Source of the DNA: Hydractinia symbiolongicarpus
Lineage: Eukaryota; Cnidaria; Hydrozoa; Anthoathecata; Hydractiniidae
Length of the DNA: 64,000 nt
Direction: 5' to 3'
Assembly (NCBI RefSeq): GCF_029227915.1
Contig: NC_079878.1
Span: forward strand, 3,908,001-3,972,000
The translations under genes were made by a program, and so were the position numbers. Below the pieces are notes generated by a model. The model did no database searches and was not told the origin of the DNA. It saw nothing but the letters and a program-made list of their open reading frames with translations. Shown one piece after another: positions 37,673 through 51,155 of the stretch. Numbering within the stretch: position 1 is the stretch's first letter; each line of letters opens with the position of its first letter.

Positions 37673-39165
37673 GTGACGCAACCGTTGTAACTCAAACGGA
37701 TTGACACCGTTAGAAACTCAACGAAAAGTGTGGTTTTTGAAACTGTCGCTATTTCTTCAGCGCGAACTAATGGCTGGGATTGGTCCTACAGTAAAGAATG
37801 ACTTATTTAACTTAATTTTTAAATAAAACTCTACCACACCGGCCAGTGCAATCGCTGAGTTCCAGCAATCAAGTCAAATTAAGAAGAATGATATTTCTTG
37901 TAGACAAACTGGCTCATTTATAACATTTATCAGGTCACACTCCAAAGTTAGTTCAATTAAGTCCCACAGTCAATCGTTTCACTGTGAAAGGCGATAAAAC
38001 CTAGTAATATCAGAATACTATTGCTAAATACATGTTGGTACGAATATGTGAAGCAACCATTGTAACTCAACCGGATTGACACCGTTAGTTAGTCAATGAA
38101 ATGTAGTTCTTGAAACTTTCTTTATTTCTTCAGCGCGAACTAATGGCTGGGATTGATCCCACAGTAAAAAAAGGCCTTATTTAACATAATTTTTAAATAA
38201 AACGCTACCACAATTCCCAGTGCAATCGCTGTGTTCCAGCAATTAAGTCAAATTAAGAAGAATATTACTTTTTGTAGTCAAACTGACTCATTTATCACAT
38301 TTATAAGGTCAAAGTACAAAATCAGTTTGATTAAGTCCCACAGTCAAACAGTTCACTGTTAAAAGCGATGCAACCTAGTAATATCCGATTACTATCGCTA
38401 AATACATGTGGGGACGAATATGTAGCGCAACCGTTGTAACTCAAACGGATTGATACCATTAGAAAGTCAAGGAAATGTAGTTTTTGAGAATGTCTCTATT
38501 TCTTCAGCGCGTGCTAACGGCCAGGATTTGTCCCACAGAAAAGAATGACTTATTTAATTAATTTTTAAATAAAACTCTACCACAGCGCCCAGTGCAATCG
38601 CTGAGTTCCAGCAATGAAGTCAAATTAAGAAGAATGATATTTCTTGTAGGCAAACTGACTCATTTATAACATTTATCAGGTCACACTCCAAAGTTAGTTC
38701 AATTAAGTCCCACAGTCAATCGTTTCACTGTTAAAGGCGATGCAACCTAGTAATATCAGAATACTATCGCTAAATACATGTTGGTACGAATATGTGACGC
38801 AACCATTGTAACTCAAACGGATTGACACCGTTAGTAAGTCAATGAAATGTAGTTCTTGAAACTTTCTCTATTTCTTCAGCGCGAACTAATGGCTGGGATT
38901 GATCCCACAGTAAAAAAAGATTTATTTATCTAAATTTTTAAATAAAACGCTACCACAGTGCCCAGTGCAATCGCTGTGTTCCAGCAATTAAGTCAAATTA
39001 CGAAGAATGTTACTTTTTGTAGTCAAACTGGCTCATTTATCACATTTATAAGGTCAAAGTCCAAAATCACTTTGATTAAGTCCCACAGTCAAACAGTTCA
39101 CTGTTAAAAGCAATGCAACCTAGTAATATCCGAATACTATCGCTAAATACATGTCGGGCGAATAT
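37673..39165. repeat. Dimer-type satellite block (4 monomers)
   Basis: Monomers start at 37673, 38048, 38422 and 38794. The GGTCACACTCCAAAG variant appears at about 37934 and again 746 bp downstream. ACCATTGTAACTCAA boxes follow at 38048 and 38794. At 38422 the box reads GTAGCGCAACC. The block is a loose dimer, 375 and 374 bp in its longest members, and leads into the trimer that follows. Confidence 0.84.
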
Positions 39166-40283
39166 GTGACGCAACCGTTGTAACTCAAACGGATTGACAC
39201 CGTTAGAAAGTCAACGAAAAGTAGTTTTTGAAACTGTCTCTATTTCTTCAGCGCGAACTAATGGCTGGGATTGGTCCCACAATAAAGAATGACTTATTTA
39301 ACTTAATTTTTAAATAAAACTCTACCACAGCGCCCAGTGCAATCGCTGAGTTCCAGCAATCAAGTCAAATTAAGAAGAATGATATTTCTTGTAGACAAAC
39401 TGGCTCATTTATAACAATTATCAGGTCACACTCCAAAGTTAGTTCAATTAAGTCCCACAGTCAATCGTTTCACTGTTAAAGGCAATGCAACCTAGTAATA
39501 TCAGATTACTATCGCTAAATACATGTTGGTACGAATATGTGACGCAACCATTGTAACTCAACCGGATTGACACCGTTAGTAAGTCAATGAAATGTAGTTC
39601 TTGAAACTTTCTCTATTTCTTCAGCGCGAACTAATGGCTGGGATTGATACCACAGTAAAAAATGACTTATTTAACCTAATTTTTAAATAAAACGCTACCA
39701 CAGTTCCCAGTGCAATCGCTGTGTTCCAGCAATTAAGTCAAATTAAGAAGAATGTTACTTTTTGTAGTCAAACTGGCTCATTTATTACATTTACAAGGTC
39801 ACAGTCAAGAATCAGTTCAATTAAGTCCCACAGTCAATCGTTTCACAGTTAAAAGCGATGCAACTTAGTCACATCGGAAAAATATCACTAAATACATGAT
39901 GGTACGAATATGTGACGCAACCGTTTTAACTCAACCGGATTAACACCGTTAGAATGTCAATGAAATGTAGTTTTTGAAACTGTCTCCATTTCTTCAGCGC
40001 GTGCTAACGGCCAGGATTACTCCCACAGTAAAAAAAGATTTATTTATCTAAATTTTTAAATAAAGCACTACCACAGAGACTAGTGTACTCGCTGAATTTC
40101 AGCAATCATGTCGAATTAAGAAGAATGTTACTTCTTGTAGTCAAACTGGCTCATTTATCACATTTACAAGGTCAAAGTCCAAAATCAGTTCAATTAAGTC
40201 CCACAGTCAAACGTTTCACTTTTAAAAGCGATGCAACCTAGTAATGTCCGAATACTATCGCTAAATACATGTGGGGCGAATAT
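39166..40283. repeat. 3-monomer higher-order repeat, copy 1 (1118 bp)
   Basis: Monomers start at 39166, 39539 and 39912. Marks are TCCCACAATAAAGAATGAC at about 39274, TTATAACAATTATCAGG near 39408, CAACCGGATTGACACC near 39559 and CCGTTTTAACTCAACCGG at about 39922. Each recurs 1118 bp downstream. Confidence 0.9.
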
Positions 40284-41401
40284 GTGACGCAACCGTTGTA
40301 ACTCAAACGGATTGACACCGTTAGAAAGTCAACGAAAAGTAGTTTTTGAAACTGTCTCTATTTCTTCAGCGCGAACTAATGGCTGGGATTGGTCCCACAA
40401 TAAAGAATGACTTATTTAACTTAATTTTTAAATAAAACTCTACCACAGCGCCCAGTGCAATCGCTGAGTTCCAGCAATCAAGTCAAATTAAGAAGAATGA
40501 TATTTCTTGTAGACAAACTGGCTCATTTATAACAATTATCAGGTCACACTCAAAAGTTAGTTCAATTAAGTCCCACAGTCAATCGTTTCACTGTTAAAGG
40601 CGATGCAACCTAGTAATATCAGATTACTATCGCTAAATACATGTTGGTACGAATATGTGACGCAACCATTGTAACTCAACCGGATTGACACCGTTAGTAA
40701 GTCAATGAAATGTAGTTCTTGAAACTTTCTCTATTTCTTCAGCGCGAACTAATGGCTGGGATTGATACCACAGTAAAAAATGACTTATTTAACCTAATTT
40801 TTATATAAAACGCTACCACAGTTCCCAGTGCAATCGCTGTGTTCCAGCAATTAAGTCAAATTAAGAAGAATGTTACTTTTTGTAGTCAAACTGGCTCATT
40901 TATTACATTTACAAGGTCACAGTCAAGAATCAGTTCAATTAAGTCCCACAGTCAATCGTTTCACAGTTAAAAGCGATGCAACTTAGTCACATCGGAAAAA
41001 TATCACTAAATACATGATGGTACGAATATGTGACGCAACCGTTTTAACTCAACCGGATTAACACCGTTAGAATGTCAATGAAATGTAGTTTTTGAAACTG
41101 TCTCCATTTCTTCAGCACGTGCTAACGGCCAGGATTACTCCCACAGTAAAAAAATATTTATTTATCTAAATTTTTAAATAAAGCACTACCACAGAGACTA
41201 GTGTACTCGCTGAAATCCAGCAATCATGTCGAATTAAGAAGAATGTTACTTCTTGTAGTCAAACTGGCTCATTTATCACATTTACAAGGTCAAAGTCCAA
41301 AATCAGTTCAATTAAGTCCCACAGTCAAACGTTTCACTTTTAAAAGCGATGCAACCTAGTAATGTCCGAATACTATCGCTAAATACATGTGGGGCGAATA
41401 T
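40284..41401. repeat. 3-monomer higher-order repeat, copy 2 (1118 bp)
   Basis: Monomers start at 40284, 40657 and 41030. Nearly identical to copy 1; differences include CACTCAAAAG near 40547 against CACTCCAAAG and GCTGAAATCC near 41210 against GCTGAATTTC. A further partial copy begins at 41402 but diverges within about 100 bp. Confidence 0.9.
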
Positions 41402-43450
41402 GTGACGCAACCGTTGTAACTCAAACGGATTGACACCGTTAGAAAGTCAACGAAAAGTAGTTTTCGAAACTGTCTCCATATCTTCAGCGCGAACTAATGG
41501 CTGGGTTTGATCCCACAGTAAATAAAATGACTTATTTAACTTACTTTTTAAATAAAACTCTACCACAGCGCCCAGTGCAATCGCTGAGTTCCAGCAATCA
41601 AGTCAAATTAAGAAGAATGATATTTCTTGTAGACAAACTGGCTCATTTATAACATTTATCAGGTCACACTCCAAAGTTTGTTCAATTAAGTCCCACAGTC
41701 AATCGTTTCACTGTTAAAGGCGATGCAACCTAGTAATATCAGAATACTATCGCTAAATACATGTTGGTACGAATATGTGACGCAACCATGGTAACTCAAA
41801 CGGATTGACAACGTTAGTAAGTCAATGAAATGTTGTTCTTAAAACTTTCTCTATTTCTTCAGCGCGAACTAATGGCTGGGATTGATCCCACAGTAAAGAA
41901 AGACTTATTTATCTAAATTTTTAAATAAAACCCTACCACAGAGCCTAGTGTACTCGCTGAATTTCAGCAATCATGTCGAATTAAAAAGAATGTTATTCCT
42001 TGGAGCCCAATTGGCTCATTTATCGCATTTACAAGGTCACAGTCAAGAATCAGTTCAATTAAGTACCACAGTCAATCGTTTCACTGTTAAAAGCGATGTA
42101 ACGTAGCCACATCGGAAAAAAATCACTAAATACATGTTGGTACGAATATGTGATGCAACCGTTGTAACTCAAACGGTTTGATACCGCCACGAAGTCAATG
42201 AGATTTACTTTTTGAGAATGTCTCTATTTCTTCAGTGCGTGGTAACGGACAAGATTGGTCCCACAGTAAAAAATGACTTATTTATCTAAATTTTAAATGA
42301 AGCGCTTTCACAGCGCCCAGTGTAATCGCTGTGTTCCAGCAATTAAGTCAAATTAAGAAGAATGTTACTTTTTGTTGTCAAACTGGCTCATTTATCACAT
42401 TCATAAGGTCAAAGTCCAAAATCAGTTCAATTAAGTCCCACAGTCAAACAGTTCACTGTTAAAAGCGATGCAACCTAGTAATATCCGAATCCTATAGCTA
42501 AATACATGTGGGGACGAATATGTGGCGCAACCGTTGTAACTCAAACCGATTGATACCATTAGAAAGTCAATGAAATGTAGTTTTTGAGAATGTCGCTATT
42601 TCTTCAGCGAGTGCTAACGGCCAGGATTAGTCCCACAGTAAAGAAAGACTTATTTATCTAAATTTTTAAATAAAACCCTACCACAGAGCCTAGTGTACTC
42701 GCTGAATTTCAGCAATCATGTCGAATTAAAAAGAATGTTATTCCTTGGAGCCCAATTGGCTCATTTATCGCATTTACAAGGTCACAGTCAAGAATCAGTT
42801 CAATTAAGTACCACAGTCAATCGTTTCACTGTTAAAAGCGATGTAACGTAGCCACATCGGAAAAAAATCACTAAATACATGTTGGTACGAATATGTGATG
42901 CAACCGTTGTAACTCAAACGGTTTGATACCGCCACGAAGTCAATGAGATTTACTTTTTGAGAATGTCTCTATTTCTTCAGTGCGTGGTAACGGACAAGAT
43001 TGGTCCCACAGTAAAAAATGACTTATTTATCTAAATTTTAAATGAAGCGCTTTCACAGCGCCCAGTGTAATCGCTGATTTCCAACAATCATGTCAAAGTA
43101 AGAAGAATATTATTTCTTGGAGTCCAGTTGGCTCACTTATCACATTTATAAGGTCACAGGTCAAAATTAGTTTAATTAAGTTCACAGTCAATCATTTCAT
43201 TGTTAAAAGCGATATAACTTAGTAATATCAGAAAACTGACACTAAATACATGTTGGTATGAATATGTGACGCAACCGTTGTAACTCGAACGGATTGATAC
43301 CGCCAAAAAGCAATGAAATGTAGTTTCTGAGAATGCCTCTGTTTTTTTGGTGCGTACTAACGGCCAGGATTGGTCCCTCAGTAAAAAAAAGACTTACTTA
43401 TCTAAACTTCTAAATAAAGCGCTACCACAGAGCCTAGTGAAATCGTTGAA
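41402..43450. repeat. Dimer block leading into the divergent subfamily
   Basis: Monomers start at 41402, 41777, 42150, 42522, 42895 and 43266. The stretch from about 41891 to 42300 is repeated at 745 bp (about 42636-43045), including AGTACCACAGTC and CGTAGCCACATCGG. Monomers 42150 and 42895 carry TGATGCAACC, GCCACGAAGTCAATGAGATT and GGTAACGGACAAGATTGG. The GAAGTCAATGAGATT feature recurs inside the 43-51 kb block, so this side of that block is a gradual transition. The last GGGGA box before the block is at 42522. Confidence 0.85.
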
Positions 43451-45259
43451 TTCCAGCAATCATGTCGAATTAAGAAGAATGTTATTCCTTGGAGTCCAAT
43501 TTGCTCATTTATTGCATTGATAAGGTCACAGTCCAGAATCAGTTCAGTGAAGTCCCACAGTCAATCCTTTCACTGTTAAAAGCGATGCAACGTAGTAATA
43601 GCGGAAAAATGTCGCTAAATACATGTTGGTACGAATATGTGACGCAACCGTTGTAACTCAAACGGACTAATACCGCTAAAAAGTCATTGAAATGTAGTTT
43701 TTGAAACTGTCTCTATTTCTTCGCCGCGCGATAACGGCTAGGATTGGTCCCGCAGTAAAAAATGACTTATTTATCTAAATTTTTAAATGAACCGCTTCCA
43801 CAGCGCCCAGTGTAATCGCTGATTTCCAACAATCATGTCAAAGTAAGAAGAATGTTATTTCTTGGAGTCCAGTTGGCTCACTTATCACATTTATAAGGTC
43901 ACAGGCCAAAGTTAGTTCAGTTAAGTCCAAGAGTCAATCATTTCATTGTTAAAAGCGATATAACTTAGTAATATCGGAAAAATGTCAGTAAATACATGTT
44001 GGTACGAATATGTGACGCAGCCGTTGTATCTCAAACGGATTGATACCGCTACGAAGTCAATGAGATTTAGTTTTTGAGAATGTTTCTATTTCTTCAGTGC
44101 GTGCTAACGGACAGGATTGGTCCCACAGTAAAAAACGACTTATTTATCTAAATATTTAAAAAAAGCGCTACCACAGAGCATAGTGTACTCGCTGAATCCA
44201 AGCAATCATGTCGAATTAAGAAGAATGTTATTTCTTGTAGTCAAACTGGCACATTTATCACATTTATCAGGTCAAAGTCCAAAATCTGTTCAATTAAGTC
44301 CCACAGTCAAACGTTTCACTGTTAAAGGCGATGCAACCTAGTAATATCAGAAAAATATCGCTAAATACATGTTGGTACGAATATGTGACCCAACTGTTGT
44401 AACTCAAACGGACTGACACCGTTAGAAAGTAAGTGAGATGTAGTTTTGAAACTGTCGCCCTTTCTTCAGCACGCGATAACGGCTAGGATTGGTCCGACAG
44501 TAAAGATTGACTTATTTATTTAAATTTTTAAATGAAGCGCTTCCACAGCGCCCAGTGTAATCGCTGAGTTCCGGCAATCATGTCAAATTAAGAAGAATGT
44601 TATTTCTTGGAGTCCAATTGTCTCATTTATTACATTTATCAGGTCACAGTCCAAAGTTAGTTCAATTAAGTCCCACCGTCAATCGTTTCACTGTTAAAAG
44701 CGATGCAACCTAGTAATATCAGAAACATATCGCTAAATACATGTTGGTACGAATATGTGACCCGGCCGTTGTAAATCAAACGGACTGACACAGTTAGAAA
44801 GTCAGTGAAATGTCGTATTTGTAACTGTCTCTATTTCTTCAGCGCGCGCTAACGGTTAGGATTGGTCCCACAGTAAAAACTGAATTTTTTATCTTAATTT
44901 TTAAATGAAGCGCTACCACAGCGCCCAGTTTAATCGCTGAATTCCAGCAATCATGTCAATTTAAGAAGAATGTTATTCCTTGGAGTCCAGTTGGCTCATT
45001 TATCACATTTATCAGGTCACAGTCCAATGTTAGTTCAACTAAGTCCCACAGTCAATCGTTTCACTGTTAAAAGCGATGCAACCTAGTAATATCAGAAAAA
45101 TATCGCTAAATGCATGTTGGTACGAATATGTGACCCAACTGTTGTAACTCAAACGGACTGACACGGTTAGAAAGTAAGTGAGATGTAGTTTTTAAAACTG
45201 TCGCTATTTCTTCAGCACGCGATAACAGCTAGGATTGGTCCCACAGTAAAAAATGACTT

Positions 45260-46004
45260 ATTTATCTAAATTTTTAAATGAAGCGCTTCCACAGCGCCCA
45301 GTGTAATCGTTGATTTCCAACAATCATGTCAAAGTAAGAAGAATATTATTTCTTGGAGTCCAGTTGGCTCACTTATCACATTTATAAGGTCACAGGTCAA
45401 AGTTAGATCAATTAAGTCCCACAGTCAATCAGTTCATTGTTAAAAGCGATATAACTTAGTAATATCGGAAAACTGTCACTAAATACATGTTGGTACAAAT
45501 ATGTGACGCAACCGTTGTAACTCAAACGGATTGATACCATCAAAAAGCAATGAAATGTAGTTTCTGAGAATGCCTCTCTTTTTTTGGCGCGTACTAATGG
45601 CCAGGATTGGTCCCACAGTAAAAAAACACTTACTTATCTAAACTTCTAAATAAAGTGCTACAACAGAGCCTAGTGAAATCGCTGAAATCCAGCAATCATG
45701 TCAATTTAAGAAGAATGTTATTCCTTGGAGTCCAGTTGGCTCATTTATCACATTTATCAGGTCACAGTCCGAAGTTAGTTCAATTAAGTCCCACAGTCAA
45801 TCGTTTCACTGTTAAAAGCGATACAACCTAGTAATATCGGAAAAAAATCACTATCTACATGTTGGTACGAATATGTGACGCAACCGTTGTAACTCAAACG
45901 GACTGATACCGTTAGAAAGTAATTCAAATGTAGTTTTTGAAGCTGTCTCTATTTCTTCAGCGCCAACTAACGGCTGGGTTTGGTCCCAAAGTAAAAAAAG
46001 ACTT
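45260..46004. repeat. Nested 745-bp dimer duplication, first copy
   Basis: Covers most of monomers 45503 and 45875 in phase with GACTTATTTATCTAAATT. It carries CCTCTCTTTTTTTGG and AATCACTATCTACATG, each found again 745 bp downstream. I counted about six differences between the two copies, for example ACTAATGGCC here against ACTAACGGCC. The second HOR copy has the segment only once (about 49730-50475), so this is either a gain in copy 1 or a loss in copy 2. Confidence 0.88.
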
Positions 46005-46749
46005 ATTTATCTAAATTTTTAAATGAAGCGCTTCCACAGCGCCCAGTGTAATCGTTGATTTCCAACAATCATGTCAAAGTAAGAAGAATATTATTTCTTG
46101 GAGTCCAGTTGGCTCACTTATCACATTTATAAGGTCACAGGTCAAAGTTAGATCAATTAAGTCCCACAGTCAATCAGTTCATTGTTAAAAGCGATATAAC
46201 TTAGTAATATCGGAAAACTGTCACTAAATACATGTTGGTACAAATATGTGACGCAACCGTTGTAACTCAAACGGATTGATACCATCAAAAAGCAATGAAA
46301 TGTAGTTTCTGAGAATGCCTCTCTTTTTTTGGCGCGTACTAACGGCCAGGATTGGTCCCACAGTAAAAAAACACTTACTTATCTAAACTTTTAAATAAAG
46401 TGCTACAACAGAGCCTAGTGAAATCGCTGAAATCCAGCAATCATGTCAATTTAAGAAGAATGTTATTCCTTGGAGTCCAGTTGGCTCATTTATCACATTT
46501 ATCAGGTCACAGTCCGAAGTTAGTTCAATTACGTCCCACAGTCAATCGTTTCACTGTTAAAAGCGATACAACCTAGTAATATCGGGAAAAAATCACTATC
46601 TACATGTTGGTACGAATATGTGACGCAACCGTTGTAACTCAAACGGACTGATACAGTTAGAAAGTAATTCAAATGTAGTTTTTGAAGCTGTCTCTATTTC
46701 TTCAGCGCCAACTAACGGCTGTGTTTGGTCCCACAGTAAAAAAAGACTT
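46005..46749. repeat. Nested 745-bp dimer duplication, second copy
   Basis: Monomers 46248 and 46620. Differences from the first copy include AATTACGTCCC near 46528, ATCGGGAAAAAATC near 46581, GATACAGTTAG near 46651 and GCTGTGTTTGG near 46717. The sequence after it (TTTTTAAAAAAGCGCTACC) leaves the duplicated pattern. Confidence 0.88.
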
Positions 46750-47921
46750 ATTTATCTAAATTTTTAAAAAAGCGCTACCACAGAGCATAGTGTACTTTGT
46801 GAATTCCAGCAATCATGTCAAATTAAGAAGAATGTTATTCCTTAGAGTCCAATTTGCTCATTTATCGCATTGATAAGGTCGCAGTCCAGAATCAGTTCAG
46901 TTAAGTCCCACAGTCAATCGTTTCAATGTTAAAAGCGATGCAACATAGTAATAGCGGAAAAATGTCGCTAAATACATGTTGGTACGAATATGTGACGCAA
47001 CCGTTGTAACTCAAACGGACTGATACCGCTAGAAAGTCATTGAAATGTAGTTTTTGAAACTGTCTCTATTTCTTCGGCGCGCGATATCGGCTAGGATTGG
47101 TCCCACAGTAAAAAATGACTTATTTATCTAAATTTTTAAATGAACCGCTTCCACAGCGCCCAGTGTAATCGCTGATTTCCAACAATCATGTCAAAGTAAG
47201 AAGAATGTTATTTCTTGGAGTCCAGTTGGCTCACTTATCACATTTATAAGGTCACACGCCAAAGTTAGTTCAGTTAAGTCCCACAGTCAATCATTTCATT
47301 GTTAAAAGCGATATAACTTAGTAATATCGGAAAAATGTTAGTAAATACATGTTGGTACGAATATGTGACGCAGCCGTTGTATCTCAAACGGATTAATACC
47401 GCCACGAAGTCAATGAGATTTAGTTTTTGAGAATGTCTCTATTTCTTCTGTGCGTGCTAACGGGCAGGATTGGTCCCACAGTAAAAAAGGACTTAGATAT
47501 CTAAATATTTAAAAAAAGCGCTACCACAGAGCCTAGTGAAATCGTTGAAATCCAGCAATCATGTCAACTTAAGAAGAATGTTATTCCTTGGAGTCCAGTT
47601 GGCTCATTCATCACATTTATCAGGTCACAGTCCAAAGTTAGTTCAATTAAGTCCCACAGTCAATCGTTTCACTGTTAAAAGCGATACAACCTAGTAATAT
47701 CGGAAAAAAATCACTATCTACATGTTGGTACGAATATGTGACGCAACCGTTGTAACTGAAGCGGTCTGATACCGTTAGAAGGTAATTGAAATGTAGTTTT
47801 TGAAACTGTCTCTATTTCTTCAGCGCGAACTAACGGCTGGGTTTGGTCCCACAGTAAAAAAAGACTTATTTATATAAATTTTTAAAAAAGCGCTACCACA
47901 GAGCATAGTGTACTTGCTGAA

Positions 47922-50900
47922 TTCCAGCAATCATGTCGAATTAAGAAGAATGTTATTCCTTGGAGTCCAATTTGCTCATTTATCGCATTGATAAGGTCAC
48001 AGTCCACAATCAGTTCAGTGAAGTCCCACAGTCAATTGTTTCACTGTTAAAAGCGATGCAACGTAGTAATAGCGGAAAAATGTCGCTAAATACATGTTGG
48101 TACGAATATGTGACGCAACCGTTGTAACTCAAACGGACTAATACCGCTAAAAAGTCATTGAAATGTAGTTTTTGAAACTGTCTCTATTTCTTCGCCGCGC
48201 GATTACGGCTAGGATTGTTCCCGCAGTAAAAAATAACTTATTTATCTAAATTTTTAAATGAACCTCTTCCACAGCGCCCAGTGTAATCGCTGATTTCCAA
48301 CAATCATGTCAAAGTAAGAAGAATGTTATTTCTTGGAGTCCAGTTGGCTCACTTATCACATTTATAAGGTCACAGGCCAAAGTTAGTTCAGTTAAGTCCA
48401 ACAGTCAATCATTTCATTGTTAAAAGCGATATAACTTAGTAATATCGGAAAAATGTCAGTAAATACATGTTGGTACGAATATGTGACGCAGCCGTTGTAT
48501 CTCAAACGGATTGATACCGCCACGAAGTCAATGAGATTTAGTTTTTTGAGAATGTTTCTATTTCTTCAGTGCGTGCTAACGGACAGGATTGGTCCCACAG
48601 TAAAAAACGACTTATTTATCTAAATATTTAAAAAAAGCGCTACCACAGAGCATAGTGTACTCGCTGAATCCAAGCAATCATGTCGAATTAAGAAGAATGT
48701 TATTTCTTGTAGTCAAACTGGCACATTTATCACATTTATCAGGTCAAAGTCCAAAATCTGTTCAATTAAGTCCCACAGTCAAACGTTTCACTGTTAAAAG
48801 CGATGCAACCTAGTAATATCAGAAAAATATCGCTAAATGCATGTTGGTACGAATATGTGACCCAACTGTTGTAACTCAAACGGACTGACACCGTTAGAAA
48901 GTAAGTGAGATGTAGTTTTGAAACTGTCGCTCTTTCTTCAGCACGCGATAACGGCTAGGATTGGTCCGACAGTAAAGATTGACTTATTTATTTAAATTTT
49001 TAAATGAAGCGCTTCCACAGCGCCCAGTGTAATCGCTGAGTTCCGGCAATCATGTCAAATTAAGAAGAATGTTATTTCTTGGAGTCCAATTGTCTCATTT
49101 ATTACATTTATCAGGTCACAGTCCAAAGTTAGTTCAATTAAGTCCCACCGTCAATTGTTTCACTGTTAAAAGCGATGCAACCTAGTAATATCAGAAACAT
49201 ATCGCTAAATACATGTTGGTACAAATATGTGACCCAGCCGTTGTAAATCAAACGGACTGACACAGTTAGAAAGTCAGTTAAATGTCGTATTTGTAACTGT
49301 CTCTATTTCTTCAGCGCGCGCTAACGGTTAGGATTGGTCCCACAGTAAAAACTGAATTTTTTATATTAATCTTTAAATGAAGCGCTACCACAGCGACCAG
49401 TTTAATCGCTGAATTCCAGCAATCATGTTAATTTAAGAAGAATGTTATTCCTTGGAGTCCAGTTGGCTCATTTATCACATTTATCATGTCACAGTCCAGA
49501 ATCAGTTCAGTGAAGTCCCACAGTCAATCGTTTCACTGTTAAAAGCGATGCAACCTAGTAATATCAGAAAAATATCGCTAAATGCATGTTGGTACGAATA
49601 TGTGACCCAACTGTTGTAACTCAAACGGACTGACACCGTTAGAAAGTAAGTGAGATGTAGTTTTTGAAACTGTCGCTATTTCTTCAGCACGCGATAACGG
49701 CTAGCATTGGTCCCACAGTAAAAAATGACTTATTTATCTAAATTTTTAAATGAGGCGCTTCTACAGCGCCCAGTGTAATCGCTGATTTCCAACAATCATG
49801 TCAAAGTAAGAATAATATTATTTCTTGGAGTCCAGTTGGCTCACTTATCACATTTATAAGGTCACATGTCAAAGTTAGATCAATTAAGTCCCACAGTCAA
49901 TCAGTTCATTGTTAAAAGCGATATAACTTAGTAATATCGGAAAACTGTCACTAAATACATGTTGGTACAAATATGTGACGCAACCGTTGTAACTCAAACG
50001 GATTCATACCACCAAAAAGCAATGAAATGTAGTTTCTGAGAATGCCTCTCTTTTTTTGGCGCGTACTAACGGCCAGGATTGGTCCCACAGTAAAAAAAGA
50101 CTTACTTATCTAAACTTCTAAATAAAGCGCTACAACAGAGCCTAGTGAAAACGCTGAAATCCAGCAATCATGTCAATTTAAGAAGAATGTTATTCCTTGG
50201 AGTCCAGTTGGCTCATTTATCACATTTATCAGGTCACAGTCCGAAGTTAGTTCAATTAAGTCCCACAGTCAATCGTTTCACTGTTAAAAGCGATACAACC
50301 TAGTAATATCGGAAAAAAATCACTATCTACATGTTGGTACGAATATGTGACGCAACCGTTGTAACTCAAACGGACTGATACCGTTAGAAAGTAATTCAAA
50401 TGTAATTTTTGAAGCTGTCTCTATTTCTTCAGCGCCAACTAACGGCTGGGTTTGGTCCCACAGTAAAAAAAGACTTATTTATCTAAATTTTTAAAAAAGC
50501 GCTACCACAGAGCATAGTGTACTTTGTGAATTCCAGCAATCATGTCAAATTAAGAAGAATGTTATTCCTTAGAGTCCAATTTGCTCATTTATCGCATTGA
50601 GAAGGTTGCAGTCCAGAATCAGTTCAGTTAAGTCCCACAGTCATTCGTTTCAATGTTAAAAGCGATGCAACATAGTAATAGCGGAAAAATGTCGCTAAAT
50701 ACATGTTGGTACGAATATGTGACGCAACCGTTGTAACTCAAACGGACTGATACCGCTAGAAAGTCATTGAAATGTAGTTTTTGAAACTGTCTCTATTTCT
50801 TCGGCGCGCGATATCGGCTAGGATTGGTCCCACAGTAAAAAATGACTTATTTATCTAAATTTTTAAATGAACCGCTTCCACAGCGCCCAGTGTAATCGCT

Positions 50901-51155
50901 GAATTCCAACAATCATGTCAAAGTCAGAAGAATGTTATTTCTTGGAGTCCAGTTGGCTCACTTATCACATTTATAAGGTCACACGCCAAAGTTAGTTCAG
51001 TGAAGTCCCACAGTCAATCATTTCATTGTTAAAAGCGATATAACTTAGTAATATCGGAAAAATGTCAGTAAATACATGTTGGTACGAATATGTGACGCAG
51101 CCGTTGTATCTCAAACGGATTAATACCGCCACGAAGTCAATGAGATTTAGTTTTT
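47922..51155. repeat. Divergent-subfamily HOR, copy 2 (about 3230 bp, truncated)
   Basis: Monomers start at 48110, 48483, 48857, 49229, 49602, 49975, 50347, 50719 and 51092. Matches copy 1 in order but with one 745-bp dimer instead of two. Differences seen include ATTACGGC near 48202 and TCACAGTCCAGAATCAGTTCAG near 49490 in place of the copy 1 variant. The match ends sharply near 51155 inside monomer 51092. There GAGAATGTCTC..GGTCCCACAG is replaced by GAGAAGGTCTC..GGTCCTAGACTAA, the sequence type of the left end of the window. Confidence 0.9.

Larger units (their letters stand above)
43451..47921. repeat. Divergent-subfamily HOR, copy 1 (about 4471 bp, 12 monomers)
   Basis: Monomers start at 43639, 44012, 44385, 44757, 45130, 45503, 45875, 46248, 46620, 46992, 47365 and 47738. 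The subfamily is marked by AACGGACTGATACC, CCTTGGAGTCCAGTTGGC, GATTTCCAACAATCATGTC and GTGACCCAACTG. All boxes are of the GGTAC type. Anchors 43639, 44012, 44385 and 44757 recur 4471-4472 bp downstream, while 46248, 46620, 46992 and 47365 recur after 3727 bp. The 745-bp difference is an internal tandem duplication (about 45260-46749) present only in this copy. The basic unit is thus 10 monomers of 3727 bp. Confidence 0.9.

Noticed and set aside
43451-51155. Mobile element or segmental insertion of a different repeat
   Set aside because: The block keeps the monomer order, length and phase of the array and has no terminal repeats or target-site duplication. It is a diverged subfamily of the same satellite.
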